The position numbers and the translations under genes are program-made. Shown here piece by piece: positions 44,745 through 53,159 of a stretch of DNA of 64,000 bases. This DNA comes from Mycolicibacterium novocastrense (GTDB taxonomy: Bacteria > Actinomycetota > Actinomycetes > Mycobacteriales > Mycobacteriaceae), in contig NZ_BCTA01000011.1 in assembly GCF_001570485.1 (NCBI RefSeq), positions 88,827 to 152,826 of the forward strand, given 5' to 3'. The notes under the pieces were generated by a model. That model saw only the letters and a list, made by a program, of their open reading frames with translations, had not been told where the DNA came from and did no database searches. Every line of letters starts with the position of its first letter. The stretch's first letter is position 1.

Positions 44745-44803
44745 CCGGCCACCGCCTCGCCTTCGTGCCTCTCGGGAGTTCGCCTCACGCGGAGGTCCCT
44801 GTG

Positions 44804-45268
44804 ATGATGCCCGCTGCAGACTGTACTTTCCTAGACGTGTCCGACGACGTGTCACCTGCCTCCGCGGCCAGAATGGTGCCGGCTCTCGATGAGCACAACC
44901 GGGCCTTCTGGACCGGGGGACGAGATGGCCGACTGCTGATCACCCGTTGTGAGCGTTGCCATTTGTGGGTGTCACCTCCAGCTGGGGACTGTCCCGAATG
45001 CGGCGGACGACTTCGCCCACAACCGGTTTCGGGACTCGGCACGGTGTTCACCTACACCGTCAACCACCAGCCGTTCAACCCGGCTGTCGCGGTGCCGTAC
45101 GTCATTGCCATCGTCGAACTCGATGAGCAGCCCGGCCTGCGCATCGCGGCCAATATCGTGGACTGTCAACCGGATTCGGTGCACGTCGGTCTTCCGGTCG
45201 CGGTGCGCTTCGAGCGTCAGGATCTCGACGGCGAGATCGCATTCGCACCCGTATTCGCACCGCGCTGA
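44804..45268 (+). CDS. Zn-ribbon/OB-fold DUF35 protein
   Basis: This 154-residue protein (ATG at 44804, GGAGG 8 bases upstream; GTG 44801 also possible) keeps the zinc-ribbon cysteines: C-x-x-C in RCERCHLW and the second pair in DCPECGGR. The OB-fold follows with VFTYTVNHQPFNPAVAVPYV. It therefore contrasts with the Cys-free DUF35 protein at 23128. It is the likely partner of the divergent thiolase-like protein in aldol cleavage or acyl transfer on a CoA ester. Confidence 0.85.
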   Translation: MMPAADCTFLDVSDDVSPASAARMVPALDEHNRAFWTGGRDGRLLITRCERCHLWVSPPAGDCPECGGRLRPQPVSGLGTVFTYTVNHQPFNPAVAVPYVIAIVELDEQPGLRIAANIVDCQPDSVHVGLPVAVRFERQDLDGEIAFAPVFAPR

Positions 45269-45274
45269 CGCGAC

Positions 45275-46141
45275 TCAGGCCCCACGCTTGAGGTGACGCA
45301 CCGTTGCGGGCGGGGCCGGAGAACGGCGTCGCCGACGCGGCGCGGGCGTCTCGACCTCCACACCGTCGACGCCCGGTTCGAGCACCTGCTCGCGGAGCCT
45401 GCGAAGGGCCTGCGCGAGCAGACGCGACACGTGCATCTGCGAATAACCCATCCGTTCGGCGATCTGGGTCTGGGTCATGCTCTCGAAGAACCGCAGGAGC
45501 AGCACGGTCCTTTCACGCTCGGGAAGCGCAGCGATCAGCGGCCGTACTGTCTCCAGGTCGACCACCTTGTCGATGTTCGGGTCGACGTCGCCGAGGGTGT
45601 CACCGACCGACCGGAACTCATCGTCGGCCGAGGCCTGAACGTCGGTGGACAGCGTGGAGTAATTGCTGCTGGCGATCGTCGCTTCCATCACCGCTTCGCG
45701 CTCGATCCCGAGGTGTCCGGCGACTTCGGACGGTGTCGGCGCGCGCCCGATCTGCTGCGACAACTCCGCACGCGCCTTCACCAGCTGCCCTTGGAGGTCT
45801 TTGAGCCTGCGCGGAACCTTGACCGCCCAGCCGTAGTCCCGGAAGTGGCGGCGTACCTCGCCCATGATGGTCGGGATCGCGAAGGACAGGAAGTCGGCGC
45901 CGTTGTCGGGGTCGAAGCGGTTGACCGCGTTGACCAGGCCGACCCGCGCGGCCTGCACCAGGTCGTCGATCGGCTCACCGCGGTTGCGGTAGCGGCGAGC
46001 AACATGGTCGGCCAGTGGCAATGTTCGGTCGACGATCGCCTCGCGCTGGCGACGGTAGGGAAGTGATCCTTGGTCCAGCGCTTTGAGGCGGCGGAACATC
46101 TCGGTCACGTCTGCGTATTCAGAATTCGCCTCGGACACCAC
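45275..46141 (-). CDS. SigF-family (SigB/SigF/SigG) RNA polymerase sigma factor
   Basis: This 288-residue sigma factor has region 2 (LPLADHVARRYRNRGEPIDD, then FAIPTIMGEVRRHFRDYGWA), region 3 (RRLKDLQGQLVKARAELSQQ) and region 4 with the helix-turn-helix MTQTQIAERMGYSQMHVSRL. From memory it is strongly similar to M. tuberculosis SigF but has a longer basic C-terminal tail (APRRRRRSPAP). No RsbW-type anti-sigma gene is adjacent, so it may be governed by a distant partner-switching system such as the operon at 32.7-38.4 kb. A SigF-type promoter lies 70 bases upstream, suggesting autoregulation. Confidence 0.92.
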   Translation of the reverse strand: MVSEANSEYADVTEMFRRLKALDQGSLPYRRQREAIVDRTLPLADHVARRYRNRGEPIDDLVQAARVGLVNAVNRFDPDNGADFLSFAIPTIMGEVRRHFRDYGWAVKVPRRLKDLQGQLVKARAELSQQIGRAPTPSEVAGHLGIEREAVMEATIASSNYSTLSTDVQASADDEFRSVGDTLGDVDPNIDKVVDLETVRPLIAALPERERTVLLLRFFESMTQTQIAERMGYSQMHVSRLLAQALRRLREQVLEPGVDGVEVETPAPRRRRRSPAPPATVRHLKRGA

Positions 46142-46211
46142 ACAGGCTCCTCACTCCCGACCCTGCCGTATGGATCACACGGCTCGGATCTGAACCTGTG
46201 GCTGCTGCGGT

Positions 46212-46238
46212 TTACCCTCTCGGACGGGTGGTCAAAAC
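46212..46238 (-). promoter_or_regulatory. SigF-type promoter upstream of the sigF-like gene
   Basis: On the minus strand GTTT (46238-46235), 17 bases, then GGGTAA (46217-46212) fits the mycobacterial SigF consensus GTTT-N17-GGGTAT with one mismatch. It reads toward the sigma gene (start 46141). Confidence 0.65.
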
Positions 46239-46291
46239 ATCGCCCGGCGGGACCCTTGTCCCAGGGTAGCCGTCGGCGGGCGCTGCCGTGG

Positions 46292-46477
46292 TCAACCGGC
46301 GAACTCGCGCGCCTTGCTGGTCGTGCCGACGGGCATGGCGTGTTTGCCATAGGGCCGCTGCTGCCTGCCGAGCCGCGCCGGTGCCGAGACCAACGGGCTG
46401 TCCCAGATCGCGCCCGTGAACACCGCGGCGCCCAGCGCCGTCAAACCTGCCATCGCCACCAACGTGTCGGGGTCCAT
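46292..46477 (-). CDS. small single-pass membrane protein
   Basis: From the ATG at 46477 the protein has 61 residues: a hydrophobic segment TLVAMAGLTALGAAVFTGAI, then a basic tail (RLGRQQRPYGKHAMPVGTTS). A GTG at 46495 would add six residues. It lies 66 bases downstream of the CRP-like gene on the same strand and may share its transcript. No family recognised. Confidence 0.5.
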   Translation of the reverse strand: MDPDTLVAMAGLTALGAAVFTGAIWDSPLVSAPARLGRQQRPYGKHAMPVGTTSKAREFAG

Positions 46478-46543
46478 GCCTTCGTGGTTACCCACCGACG
46501 GCCGTTACCACGCCCACCGCCGCCGAAAAAGTTTGCTCGCGCG

Positions 46544-47278
46544 TCAGCGGGCTCGCCGGGCGAGCAGTTCGGTCTGGTGGATGATGAGGCTCTTCCCGCA
46601 GACCGTGATCCAGCCGCGCTGGACGAACTCCGACAACACCTTGTTGACCGATTCCCGTGACGCGCCGACCAATTGGGCGATTTCGGCCTGGGTGAGGCCG
46701 TGGTCGAGGCGCAGTTGCCGATCTTGTCGGACACCGAAACGCTGCGCGAGGTGGAGAAGCTGTTTGGCGATCCGGCCGGGAACGTCGGTGAAGTTGAGGT
46801 CGGTGATCAGGTCTTCGGCGCGCTGTAGGTTGCGCGCCAACAAGCGCATCAGCTGCTCGGTGATGTGCGGGTTGCCGTCGATGCAAGCGTGCAAAGCGTC
46901 ACGGTCGATGACCGCGACGAGCACCGCGGTGAGCGCTGTGGCGGAACCGGTCCGGGGCCCGCAATCGAACATCGACTCGGCGCCGAAGATCTCCGAGGGG
47001 CCGAGGACGGCGAGCAGTTTCTCGGGGAACTCCGCCGACCGCCAGCCGATCTTGACCTTGCCGTCGACGACGATGTAGAGGCGGTCATCGGTTTGGCCTT
47101 CGGGGTATATGCACTGGCCCGGCCCGAAGCGGGCGTAGGCGAATCGGTTGAGCAAAGCCCCCATATCGGCGGGTGCTAGCCCCCGCATGATGGCCGAGCG
47201 GTGCAGCGCGGCTTCACTGTCACGATTCACGCCCGTTTCGGCCGTGGCGCCGGCGACCATCAGCATGCCCACTCCCAA
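46544..47278 (-). CDS. CRP/FNR family regulator, CRP paralogue
   Basis: This 244-residue protein has a cyclic-nucleotide-binding domain (about 45-155) with DRLYIVVDGKVKIGWR and a C-terminal winged helix with LTQAEIAQLVGASRESVNKV. From memory, it is close to M. tuberculosis CRP (Rv3676), especially in FTDVPGRIAKQLLHLAQRFG. In the phosphate-binding cassette the usual GELS is GAES, which moves the conserved Glu by one place, so cAMP binding may be altered. Several start codons are possible in the first 20 residues. Confidence 0.88.
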   Translation of the reverse strand: MGVGMLMVAGATAETGVNRDSEAALHRSAIMRGLAPADMGALLNRFAYARFGPGQCIYPEGQTDDRLYIVVDGKVKIGWRSAEFPEKLLAVLGPSEIFGAESMFDCGPRTGSATALTAVLVAVIDRDALHACIDGNPHITEQLMRLLARNLQRAEDLITDLNFTDVPGRIAKQLLHLAQRFGVRQDRQLRLDHGLTQAEIAQLVGASRESVNKVLSEFVQRGWITVCGKSLIIHQTELLARRAR

Positions 47279-47403
47279 CCCCGTCGGTGCGGGGCTACCC
47301 GGCCGTGACCGGGGTAAACGCTAACCGCGTAGGCGGAATCGGACTACGCATTCGCGCGCGACGGCGGGGCATGCACGTGGCGAAGCGCGGCCGGCACCCA
47401 CGG

Positions 47404-48321
47404 TTACTGGCGCGCAGAGTTCTCGACGATGATCTCGCGGGCCGTCTCGTAGAACGCGCTGATGAGCGTGGAGAAGGACAACTCGAACGGATAGATCATG
47501 TGCACGTCGAGCGACTCGAGGCGCCACTCGGGTAACACCGAAACGAGGGTGCCCTCGCGCAGCTCGTTGGTGCAGATGATCTGGGTGGGCATCGCACCGA
47601 TCCCGAGGCCCTGCATGATGTACTGCTTGCACACCTGAAAGTTGTTGGCGCGCGCCCGGACTGGTGGCGTCAGCTCGTGCTGGCGGGCGCCCGCGGTGAC
47701 CGTCAGCTTGCGGGGCCCCCCGAAGCCGAAGTCGATGAACGGAATCGCGTTCAACTGCGTGGGCTCGCGGAGCGGTTCGGGTAGCCGGGCAAGAAAATCC
47801 GGTGACGCGCACAAGAACAGCTCGAGGTCGAACACCTTGCGCGCGATCAGCGTGGAGTCCTGTAGCGGTCCGGTGGAGAACACCACATCGAAACCGTCCC
47901 GCACCGGGTCGACCACCCGGTCGACCAGTCGGATGTCCAGCGCTGAATTCGGATAGTGCTGCAGGAATGCCGCGCCGACGCGGGAGGCGTAATCGATGCC
48001 GACGAAGACCGGGATCGCCACCCGCAGTTCGCCCTGGGGCTCCTGCCTGCTGCCCTCGACGAGCGCGCGGACACCGTTGGCTTCGGCCAGGATGTTGACC
48101 GCGTGGGCGTACACCTGCTCGCCGAGATCGGTGACGGTGAGCTGGTGGGTGTTCTTGCGCAGCAGTTTGATGCCCAGGTCGGACTCCAGCCGGGTCAGCT
48201 TGCGGCTGACGGTCGACTTCGGCATTCCGAGCAGTGCCGCGGCCTTCGACAAGCTGCGGTTCTCCACCACCTTGCCGAAGATCAGCAGGGCGTGGACGTC
48301 GAAGGGCAGGTTTTGTTCCAT
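47404..48321 (-). CDS. LysR family transcriptional regulator
   Basis: This 305-residue regulator has the N-terminal LTTR helix-turn-helix (VVENRSLSKAAALLGMPKST then VSRKLTRLESDLGIKLLRK) and a periplasmic-binding-like effector domain (about 92-300). It is divergent from the Rieske/TauD/LLM operon with a perfect 15-base dyad in the gap, the typical LysR arrangement in which a catabolic operon is activated by a substrate. The ligand is unknown. Confidence 0.92.
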   Translation of the reverse strand: MEQNLPFDVHALLIFGKVVENRSLSKAAALLGMPKSTVSRKLTRLESDLGIKLLRKNTHQLTVTDLGEQVYAHAVNILAEANGVRALVEGSRQEPQGELRVAIPVFVGIDYASRVGAAFLQHYPNSALDIRLVDRVVDPVRDGFDVVFSTGPLQDSTLIARKVFDLELFLCASPDFLARLPEPLREPTQLNAIPFIDFGFGGPRKLTVTAGARQHELTPPVRARANNFQVCKQYIMQGLGIGAMPTQIICTNELREGTLVSVLPEWRLESLDVHMIYPFELSFSTLISAFYETAREIIVENSARQ

Positions 48322-48365
48322 TGTTTTCGAGCACCTTCCTCAATCGCCGGCGGCGTTCCAAATAT

Positions 48366-48380
48366 GCAACAGGGTGTTGC
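48366..48380. promoter_or_regulatory. dyad in LysR divergent region
   Basis: GCAACA-GGG-TGTTGC is a perfect dyad with 6-base arms between the LysR start (48321) and the Rieske start (48457). The position fits a LysR recognition site. Confidence 0.5.
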
Positions 48381-48456
48381 GCTCGCGGGTCTGTTTCGGC
48401 CATATCGGCGGCGGTACCTTCGGCCTACCGTCTTCAGCCCGACGGAGGAGAGACCG

Positions 48457-49752
48457 TTGAGTCGCGACAGCCTGGTGACCAAACCCGCGAGCGGACACTG
48501 GACCGACGCCTACCCCGAACTGGGTCGTGGCCCCATGTCGCTTCAGGACTGCGTTTCCGAGGAGTTCTACGAGAAGGAACGCGAGCACGTCTTCAAGAAG
48601 ACATGGCTCTACATGGGGCGTATCGAGCGCGTGCCCAAGTCCGGCAGCTACTTCACCCGCGAGCTGACGTTCCTCAACACGTCGGTGATCATCGTGCGGG
48701 GCAAGGACTCCGTCATCCGCGCCTTTCACAACGTCTGCCCGCACCGGGGCAACAAGATGCTGTGGGAGGACGACCCTTTCGCGGAGGTCGAGGGCCGCGC
48801 ACCGCTGCTCTACTGCCGCTTCCACGGCTGGCGCTACAAGCTGGACGGTTCACTGCACTCGGCGACCCGCAAGGATCTGTTGCTCGACTTCGACGCGGAC
48901 AGCTGCCGGGTGCCCGCCATCCAGTGCGAGGTGTGGGAGGGCTTCATCTTCATCAACCTCAACCCGCACAACACCGAGCCGCTGCGCGATTTCCTCGGCG
49001 AACTCGCGCACGAGATCGAGGGATATCCGTTCGCCGGACCCCATCAGGTGTACAGGCTCAAGGCCGAACTGCAATGCAACTGGAAGATCTTCCTCGACGG
49101 GTTCGCCGAGAGCTACCACGGGCCGTACCTGCACGCGTCGTCGTTCGGCGCGCTCACCGCCGAGGCCAGGGACGCGTTCGACCAACCGAATCCGTTCACC
49201 GACGCGCTGGCCTACCGGCTGAAGGGCCCGCACCGGATGTTCTCGTTCTCCGGTGAACCGTCGCGCAAGACCCCGTACTCCAAGCCGATCGAGTGCGTGT
49301 TCGAGGCCAGCGCCGCCGGCCCGTGGACAAAGAAGGCCGACCGCGGGCCGATGCCCACCGGCATCAACCCGACACGGTCGGAGAAGTACGGTTTCGACTC
49401 GTTCCAGTTCTTCCCCAATTTCGTGCTGATCTTCGGGGCGTCCGGATTCACCGTGCACACGCACTGGCCCACCGGACCGCACTCGCACATCTTCGAGACG
49501 GAGGCGTACTACCAGCCGCCGACGACCCACAAGGAGCGCCTGGGTCAGGAGCTCACGGTCACGTTCCTCAACGACATCATCCTCGAGGACGCCAGCCCGT
49601 CGGAGGGTCTGCAGGCCATGCTGAACAGCGGCGCACTCACCCACTTCACGTTCAACGACGAGGAGATCCTGCTGCGCCACTTCCACAAGGTCGTGAGTGA
49701 CTACGTAGACAATGGAGTGAAGGCCGGCGAAGAACAGAAGGCAACGCGATGA
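48457..49752 (+). CDS. Rieske non-haem iron oxygenase, alpha subunit
   Basis: The TTG at 48457 has a GGAGGAG site 6 bases upstream and gives 431 residues. The Rieske cluster ligands are C94-P-H96 and C120-x-x-H123 (CPHRG and CRFHGW). The iron site is in FLDGFAESYHGPYLHASSF near residue 215. In contrast to the first Rieske protein, the C-terminal part has an aromatic-rich FFPNFVLIFGASGFTVHTHW. It heads a five-gene operon with TauD-, LLM- and carboxymuconolactone-decarboxylase-like proteins. Its stop overlaps the next start by four bases. Confidence 0.92.
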   Translation: MSRDSLVTKPASGHWTDAYPELGRGPMSLQDCVSEEFYEKEREHVFKKTWLYMGRIERVPKSGSYFTRELTFLNTSVIIVRGKDSVIRAFHNVCPHRGNKMLWEDDPFAEVEGRAPLLYCRFHGWRYKLDGSLHSATRKDLLLDFDADSCRVPAIQCEVWEGFIFINLNPHNTEPLRDFLGELAHEIEGYPFAGPHQVYRLKAELQCNWKIFLDGFAESYHGPYLHASSFGALTAEARDAFDQPNPFTDALAYRLKGPHRMFSFSGEPSRKTPYSKPIECVFEASAAGPWTKKADRGPMPTGINPTRSEKYGFDSFQFFPNFVLIFGASGFTVHTHWPTGPHSHIFETEAYYQPPTTHKERLGQELTVTFLNDIILEDASPSEGLQAMLNSGALTHFTFNDEEILLRHFHKVVSDYVDNGVKAGEEQKATR

Positions 49753-50072
49753 ATCCAGTTCTGCCACCGGAATTCTCCCACCTCGAACACCTCGTGCCCG
49801 AATGGGCCATCGAGGACGGCCACGCGCGCTACGTGAAGCGGGTCAACAGTTCCATGGAACAGATTCGGGCCTTCTACGACGAAATCTTCCCGTACGCCGA
49901 GGAAGCTCTTGCCTACGTCGACAAGTTCGACTACGCCGAGCCGCTGCCCGAGGACGTCGCCAACCTGCGCAACCTGCTCTACTCACTGATCACCGTCTCG
50001 CTCGCGGTCGAACTGTGGAACCAACCGCGAGTTAAACATTCGGCCAACACGATTCTGACGAGGGTGAGCTGA
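49749..50072 (+). CDS. small hypothetical protein of the Rieske operon
   Basis: This 107-residue soluble, acidic, mostly helical protein (EQIRAFYDEIFPYAEEALAY, EPLPEDVANLRNLLYSLITV) overlaps the Rieske gene by four bases, so it is translationally coupled. It is too short and unlike the usual beta subunit (SnoaL-fold) of ring-hydroxylating oxygenases. A helical accessory or assembly protein for this Rieske enzyme is possible. No family recognised. Confidence 0.75.
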   Translation: MNPVLPPEFSHLEHLVPEWAIEDGHARYVKRVNSSMEQIRAFYDEIFPYAEEALAYVDKFDYAEPLPEDVANLRNLLYSLITVSLAVELWNQPRVKHSANTILTRVS

Positions 50073-50078
50073 GCCACC

Positions 50079-50909
50079 GTGAGCCTGACCTCCGCACAAC
50101 TCGACATCGTCGACCGGACTCCCCGGATCGGCAGCGAGATCAGAACCGACCTCGAGACTCTGCTGAGCGGGCGCGCCGCCGAGAAGATCAGGGACACACT
50201 CGACCAACGCGGCGTGGTGTTCTTCCGCGGGTTGCAGATCAGCGACGAGCAGCAAGTCGCGATCGCCGCAACGCTGGGTACCGTCGTCGCCAATGAGGGC
50301 GAGGACGGGATCTACAAGATCTCCCTCGACGAGAACGTCAACCAGCGCGCTAAATACCTGAAGGGCTCGTTGTTCTGGCACTTCGACGGCTCCCTGCAGC
50401 CGTATCCGAACCTGGCCACGCTGCTGCGAGCGGTGAAACTCTCTGACACCGGGGGCGATACGGAGTTCTGCAACACCTACGCCGCGTACGACGATCTGCC
50501 GCAGTCCGACAAGGACCTCATCGCCGATCTTCGAGTCGTGCACAGCGCCGAGCGGTCTCAGTACTATGTGACACCCGAGATGAGTTACGACGAGATCGCG
50601 TTCTGGCAGAAGTCGCCGACCAAGGCGTGCCCCATCGTGTGGACGCACCAGTCCGGCCGCAAGTCGCTGCTGCTCGGCGCGACCGCCGACTACGTGGTCG
50701 GCATGCCCGTCGAACAGAGCCGCGCTCTGCTTGCGCGGCTTCGTGATTGGGCCACCCAGCCGCAATACGTCTATCGGCACGAGTGGGCGGTCGGCGACCT
50801 GCTGATCTGGGACAACACGGGCACAATGCACCGCGCCCTGCCCTACGCCGCCGACAGCGGTCGGCTCATGCACCGCACCATCCTGGCGGGCGAAGAGCCA
50901 CTGAATTGA
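50079..50909 (+). CDS. TauD/TfdA family Fe(II)/2-oxoglutarate dioxygenase
   Basis: This 276-residue protein has the double-stranded beta-helix of TauD/TfdA enzymes. The iron triad is H101-F-D103 (WHFDGS) and the distal His in GTMHRALPY, and the 2-oxoglutarate-binding Arg is in LMHRTILAG near residue 267. It hydroxylates a C-H bond, often to release sulfite, phenol or another leaving group. GTG start at 50079, six bases after the preceding stop. Confidence 0.9.
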   Translation: MSLTSAQLDIVDRTPRIGSEIRTDLETLLSGRAAEKIRDTLDQRGVVFFRGLQISDEQQVAIAATLGTVVANEGEDGIYKISLDENVNQRAKYLKGSLFWHFDGSLQPYPNLATLLRAVKLSDTGGDTEFCNTYAAYDDLPQSDKDLIADLRVVHSAERSQYYVTPEMSYDEIAFWQKSPTKACPIVWTHQSGRKSLLLGATADYVVGMPVEQSRALLARLRDWATQPQYVYRHEWAVGDLLIWDNTGTMHRALPYAADSGRLMHRTILAGEEPLN

Positions 50910-51769
50910 AGCTGGGCATCGCGACACCGGTCGTCACCAACGTCGCCGGGGCGGCATTGACGTGGGAGCGCGACGCGGGAGTCGAGGACATCGGGCGCGT
51001 CGCAGAAGCCGCCGACAGGCTCGGCTATCACCACCTGACCTGCAGCGAGCACATCGGCATCCCGGCATCGGAGGCCGGGCGGCGCGGCGCCAGGTACTGG
51101 GATCCGCTTGCCACATTGGGATACGTGGCGGCCCGCACCGAACGGATCCGGCTCGCCACCATGACGCTGGTGCTCGGATACCACCATCCGCTGGCCATTG
51201 TGAAGCGTTACGGGACACTGGATCACGTCAGTCGCGGCCGTCTCATCCTCGGGGTCGGCGTCGGATCGCTCAAGGAGGAGTTCGACATCCTCGGCGCGCC
51301 GTTCGAAGATCGCGGTCCGCGCGCCGACGACGCGCTGCGCGCCCTGCGTGCCGCGCTGACCAGCAATGAGCCCTCCTACGACGGCGAGTACTACTCGTTC
51401 GGCGGCCTGATCGTCGACCCGTGCGCACTGCAGCCCCATATGCCGATCTGGGTGGGCGGCCGGACCAAGCGGTCGCTGCGGCGCGCACTCACGCTCGCCG
51501 AAGGTTGGGCGCCGTTCGGTATCTCGGTCGCGACCGCGGGGGAGTGGCTCAAGGCGCGCGAGGTGCCGCCCGGCTTCGAGGTCGTGCTGGCCGCCGACCG
51601 TCCGCTCGACCCTGTCGACAACCCCGGGGCGACGCGGGAAGCCTTGCGCGCGATGGCAGCCGCGGGCACGACGACCGTATCCGCGCGCTTCGTCCACCGC
51701 TCGCTCGCGCACTACCTCGAGCAGATCCACGCACTCGCGGAACTGCACAGCGAAGACAACGGGAGGTGA
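50906..51769 (+). CDS. LLM-class, probably F420-dependent oxidoreductase
   Basis: The TTG at 50906 overlaps the TauD stop by four bases and gives 287 residues. The luciferase-like TIM barrel shows LTCSEHIGIP, LATMTLVLGYHHPLAIVKRY, DHVSRGRLILGVGVGSLKEE and PIWVGGRTKRSLRR. In mycobacteria most such enzymes use F420 as hydride donor or acceptor. Role in the operon is probably a redox step on the hydroxylated product. Confidence 0.88.
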   Translation: MKLGIATPVVTNVAGAALTWERDAGVEDIGRVAEAADRLGYHHLTCSEHIGIPASEAGRRGARYWDPLATLGYVAARTERIRLATMTLVLGYHHPLAIVKRYGTLDHVSRGRLILGVGVGSLKEEFDILGAPFEDRGPRADDALRALRAALTSNEPSYDGEYYSFGGLIVDPCALQPHMPIWVGGRTKRSLRRALTLAEGWAPFGISVATAGEWLKAREVPPGFEVVLAADRPLDPVDNPGATREALRAMAAAGTTTVSARFVHRSLAHYLEQIHALAELHSEDNGR

Positions 51770-51770
51770 C

Positions 51771-52373
51771 ATGACGCAAGACACCGCGGGCCATCCCCTG
51801 CTGATGCCGCTGACCGCCGACGAATGGGGCGAGGCCGAGTACGCCGCCGTCGGCGCGCTGATGGGGGTTCCAGGCGACGACGTTCCACGGGCCGGCTCGG
51901 GGGAGACCAGGGATCCGCTCAACTTCGACATCATCGGTGTGCTGGCTCGGCACCCGAAGATGGCACAGAAGTTCCTCGGCTACAACGCGTTTCTGCTACA
52001 GCGGGGCGAGCTGCCGTTGCGGCTGCGCGAGCTGGCGGTGTTGCGGCTCGCGCATGCGCGGCGCTCGTCGTTCTTCTGGGGTGAGCACGTCAAGATCGCC
52101 AAGGGTGGCGGCCTCTCGGATGACGAGATAGCCCGGATCGCCCGCGGTAACGCCGAGTTCGACGGAGTGGACCGCTTGGTGCTCGAGACGACCGACGAGT
52201 TGCTCGCCCACGGCCGGGCCACACCCGACGCGTGGCGCCGTCTCGTCGACGAACTCGGCACCCACCAGGCGATGGAACTGATCTTCGTCGTCGGCACCTA
52301 CGCGATGCTCGCGATGGCCTGCGAGACTTGGCAGCTCGCCCCGCCACCTGGCAGCGCGACGCTTCCGGACTAG
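51771..52373 (+). CDS. carboxymuconolactone decarboxylase family protein
   Basis: This 200-residue protein has the AhpD/CMD helical fold with LPLRLRELAVLRLAHARRSS and HVKIAKGGGLSDDEIARIAR. The Cys pair of AhpD is absent, so a peroxidase role is unlikely; the His residue in GEHVKIAK is conserved in the decarboxylase-like group. It ends the Rieske operon and overlaps the converging VTT gene stop by four bases. Confidence 0.85.
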   Translation: MTQDTAGHPLLMPLTADEWGEAEYAAVGALMGVPGDDVPRAGSGETRDPLNFDIIGVLARHPKMAQKFLGYNAFLLQRGELPLRLRELAVLRLAHARRSSFFWGEHVKIAKGGGLSDDEIARIARGNAEFDGVDRLVLETTDELLAHGRATPDAWRRLVDELGTHQAMELIFVVGTYAMLAMACETWQLAPPPGSATLPD

Positions 52374-53086
52374 GAGTCCTCGGCTTCGGGTGCCGGTTCG
52401 CTGTCGGCGCGCCGGGCCCGGCGCCAGCTGCGCACACCCCGGTGCGCGGCGAACGCACCCACGATCCCGGTGGCACACCACACTGCGATCGCGACATAGG
52501 TCAGCGGCGAATTCAGATCCGAAATCGAGGCCCCCAGCGCCGTGTACACGAACGCGCGGGGAACAGACCCGATGAATGCGCCGACGGCCATCTGCCACAA
52601 CGGGACTCCGAACGCACCGAAGGCGTAGGACGCGAGCGCATCGGAGATGCCGGGAACGAAACGCTGGCCGACGACGGCCCACAGCCCGCCCCGCGCGATG
52701 AGAGCGTCGAGACGCGTCGCACGTTCCTCACCCAGGAGTGCCCGCGCGCTGTCGCGTCCGGCCCGCCTGCCGAGCAGGCTGGTGACGCACGCGGTGGTGA
52801 CCGTCGCGCCGAGGGTGGCGAATGTGCCGACGACCGGACCGAACAGCACCCCGCTGGCGGCGGCGAGGATCGGTCCGGGCACGAACACGGCGCCGAGCAG
52901 TCCCGACACCACGACATAGACCAGGGGTGCGACGGGGCCGGTGGAGGCCACGGTGCGGCGGACGTGGTCGACGTCGATCACACCGGTGACGGCGACCAGG
53001 TAGAACAACCCGAGCAGGAACGCCGCGAACAGCACGAGTCGGAGGATGTGCCACCGGCGGGTGACGGGGCGGTCGCTGAGGGTCAT
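52370..53086 (-). CDS. VTT/DedA (TVP38/TMEM64-like) membrane protein
   Basis: This 238-residue protein has about six hydrophobic segments and the VTT motifs: VFVPGPILAAASGVLFGPVV with the two re-entrant glycine-rich turns, and RFVPGISDALASYAFG (the PG..F/RFxP motif). Such proteins flip or transport lipids in the bacterial inner membrane. The C-terminal tail is charged. It overlaps the converging operon stop by four bases. Confidence 0.87.
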   Translation of the reverse strand: MTLSDRPVTRRWHILRLVLFAAFLLGLFYLVAVTGVIDVDHVRRTVASTGPVAPLVYVVVSGLLGAVFVPGPILAAASGVLFGPVVGTFATLGATVTTACVTSLLGRRAGRDSARALLGEERATRLDALIARGGLWAVVGQRFVPGISDALASYAFGAFGVPLWQMAVGAFIGSVPRAFVYTALGASISDLNSPLTYVAIAVWCATGIVGAFAAHRGVRSWRRARRADSEPAPEAEDS

Positions 53087-53141
53087 GTCCAGGCAATCTT
53101 GCCGTACTCGCGGGACGCCCCTTCCCCGACCGGCGACGTGG

Positions 53142-53159
53142 ATGTACCATTTGGTACAT
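53142..53159. promoter_or_regulatory. TetR operator overlapping start codon of SRPBCC gene
   Basis: ATGTACCA-TT-TGGTACAT has perfect 8-base arms around a 2-base centre. Its right arm includes the first bases of the ATG at 53158, and a TACCAT -10-like element is at 53145-53150, eight bases before that ATG. This fits a leaderless transcript that the TetR encoded by the next gene would block. Confidence 0.65.
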
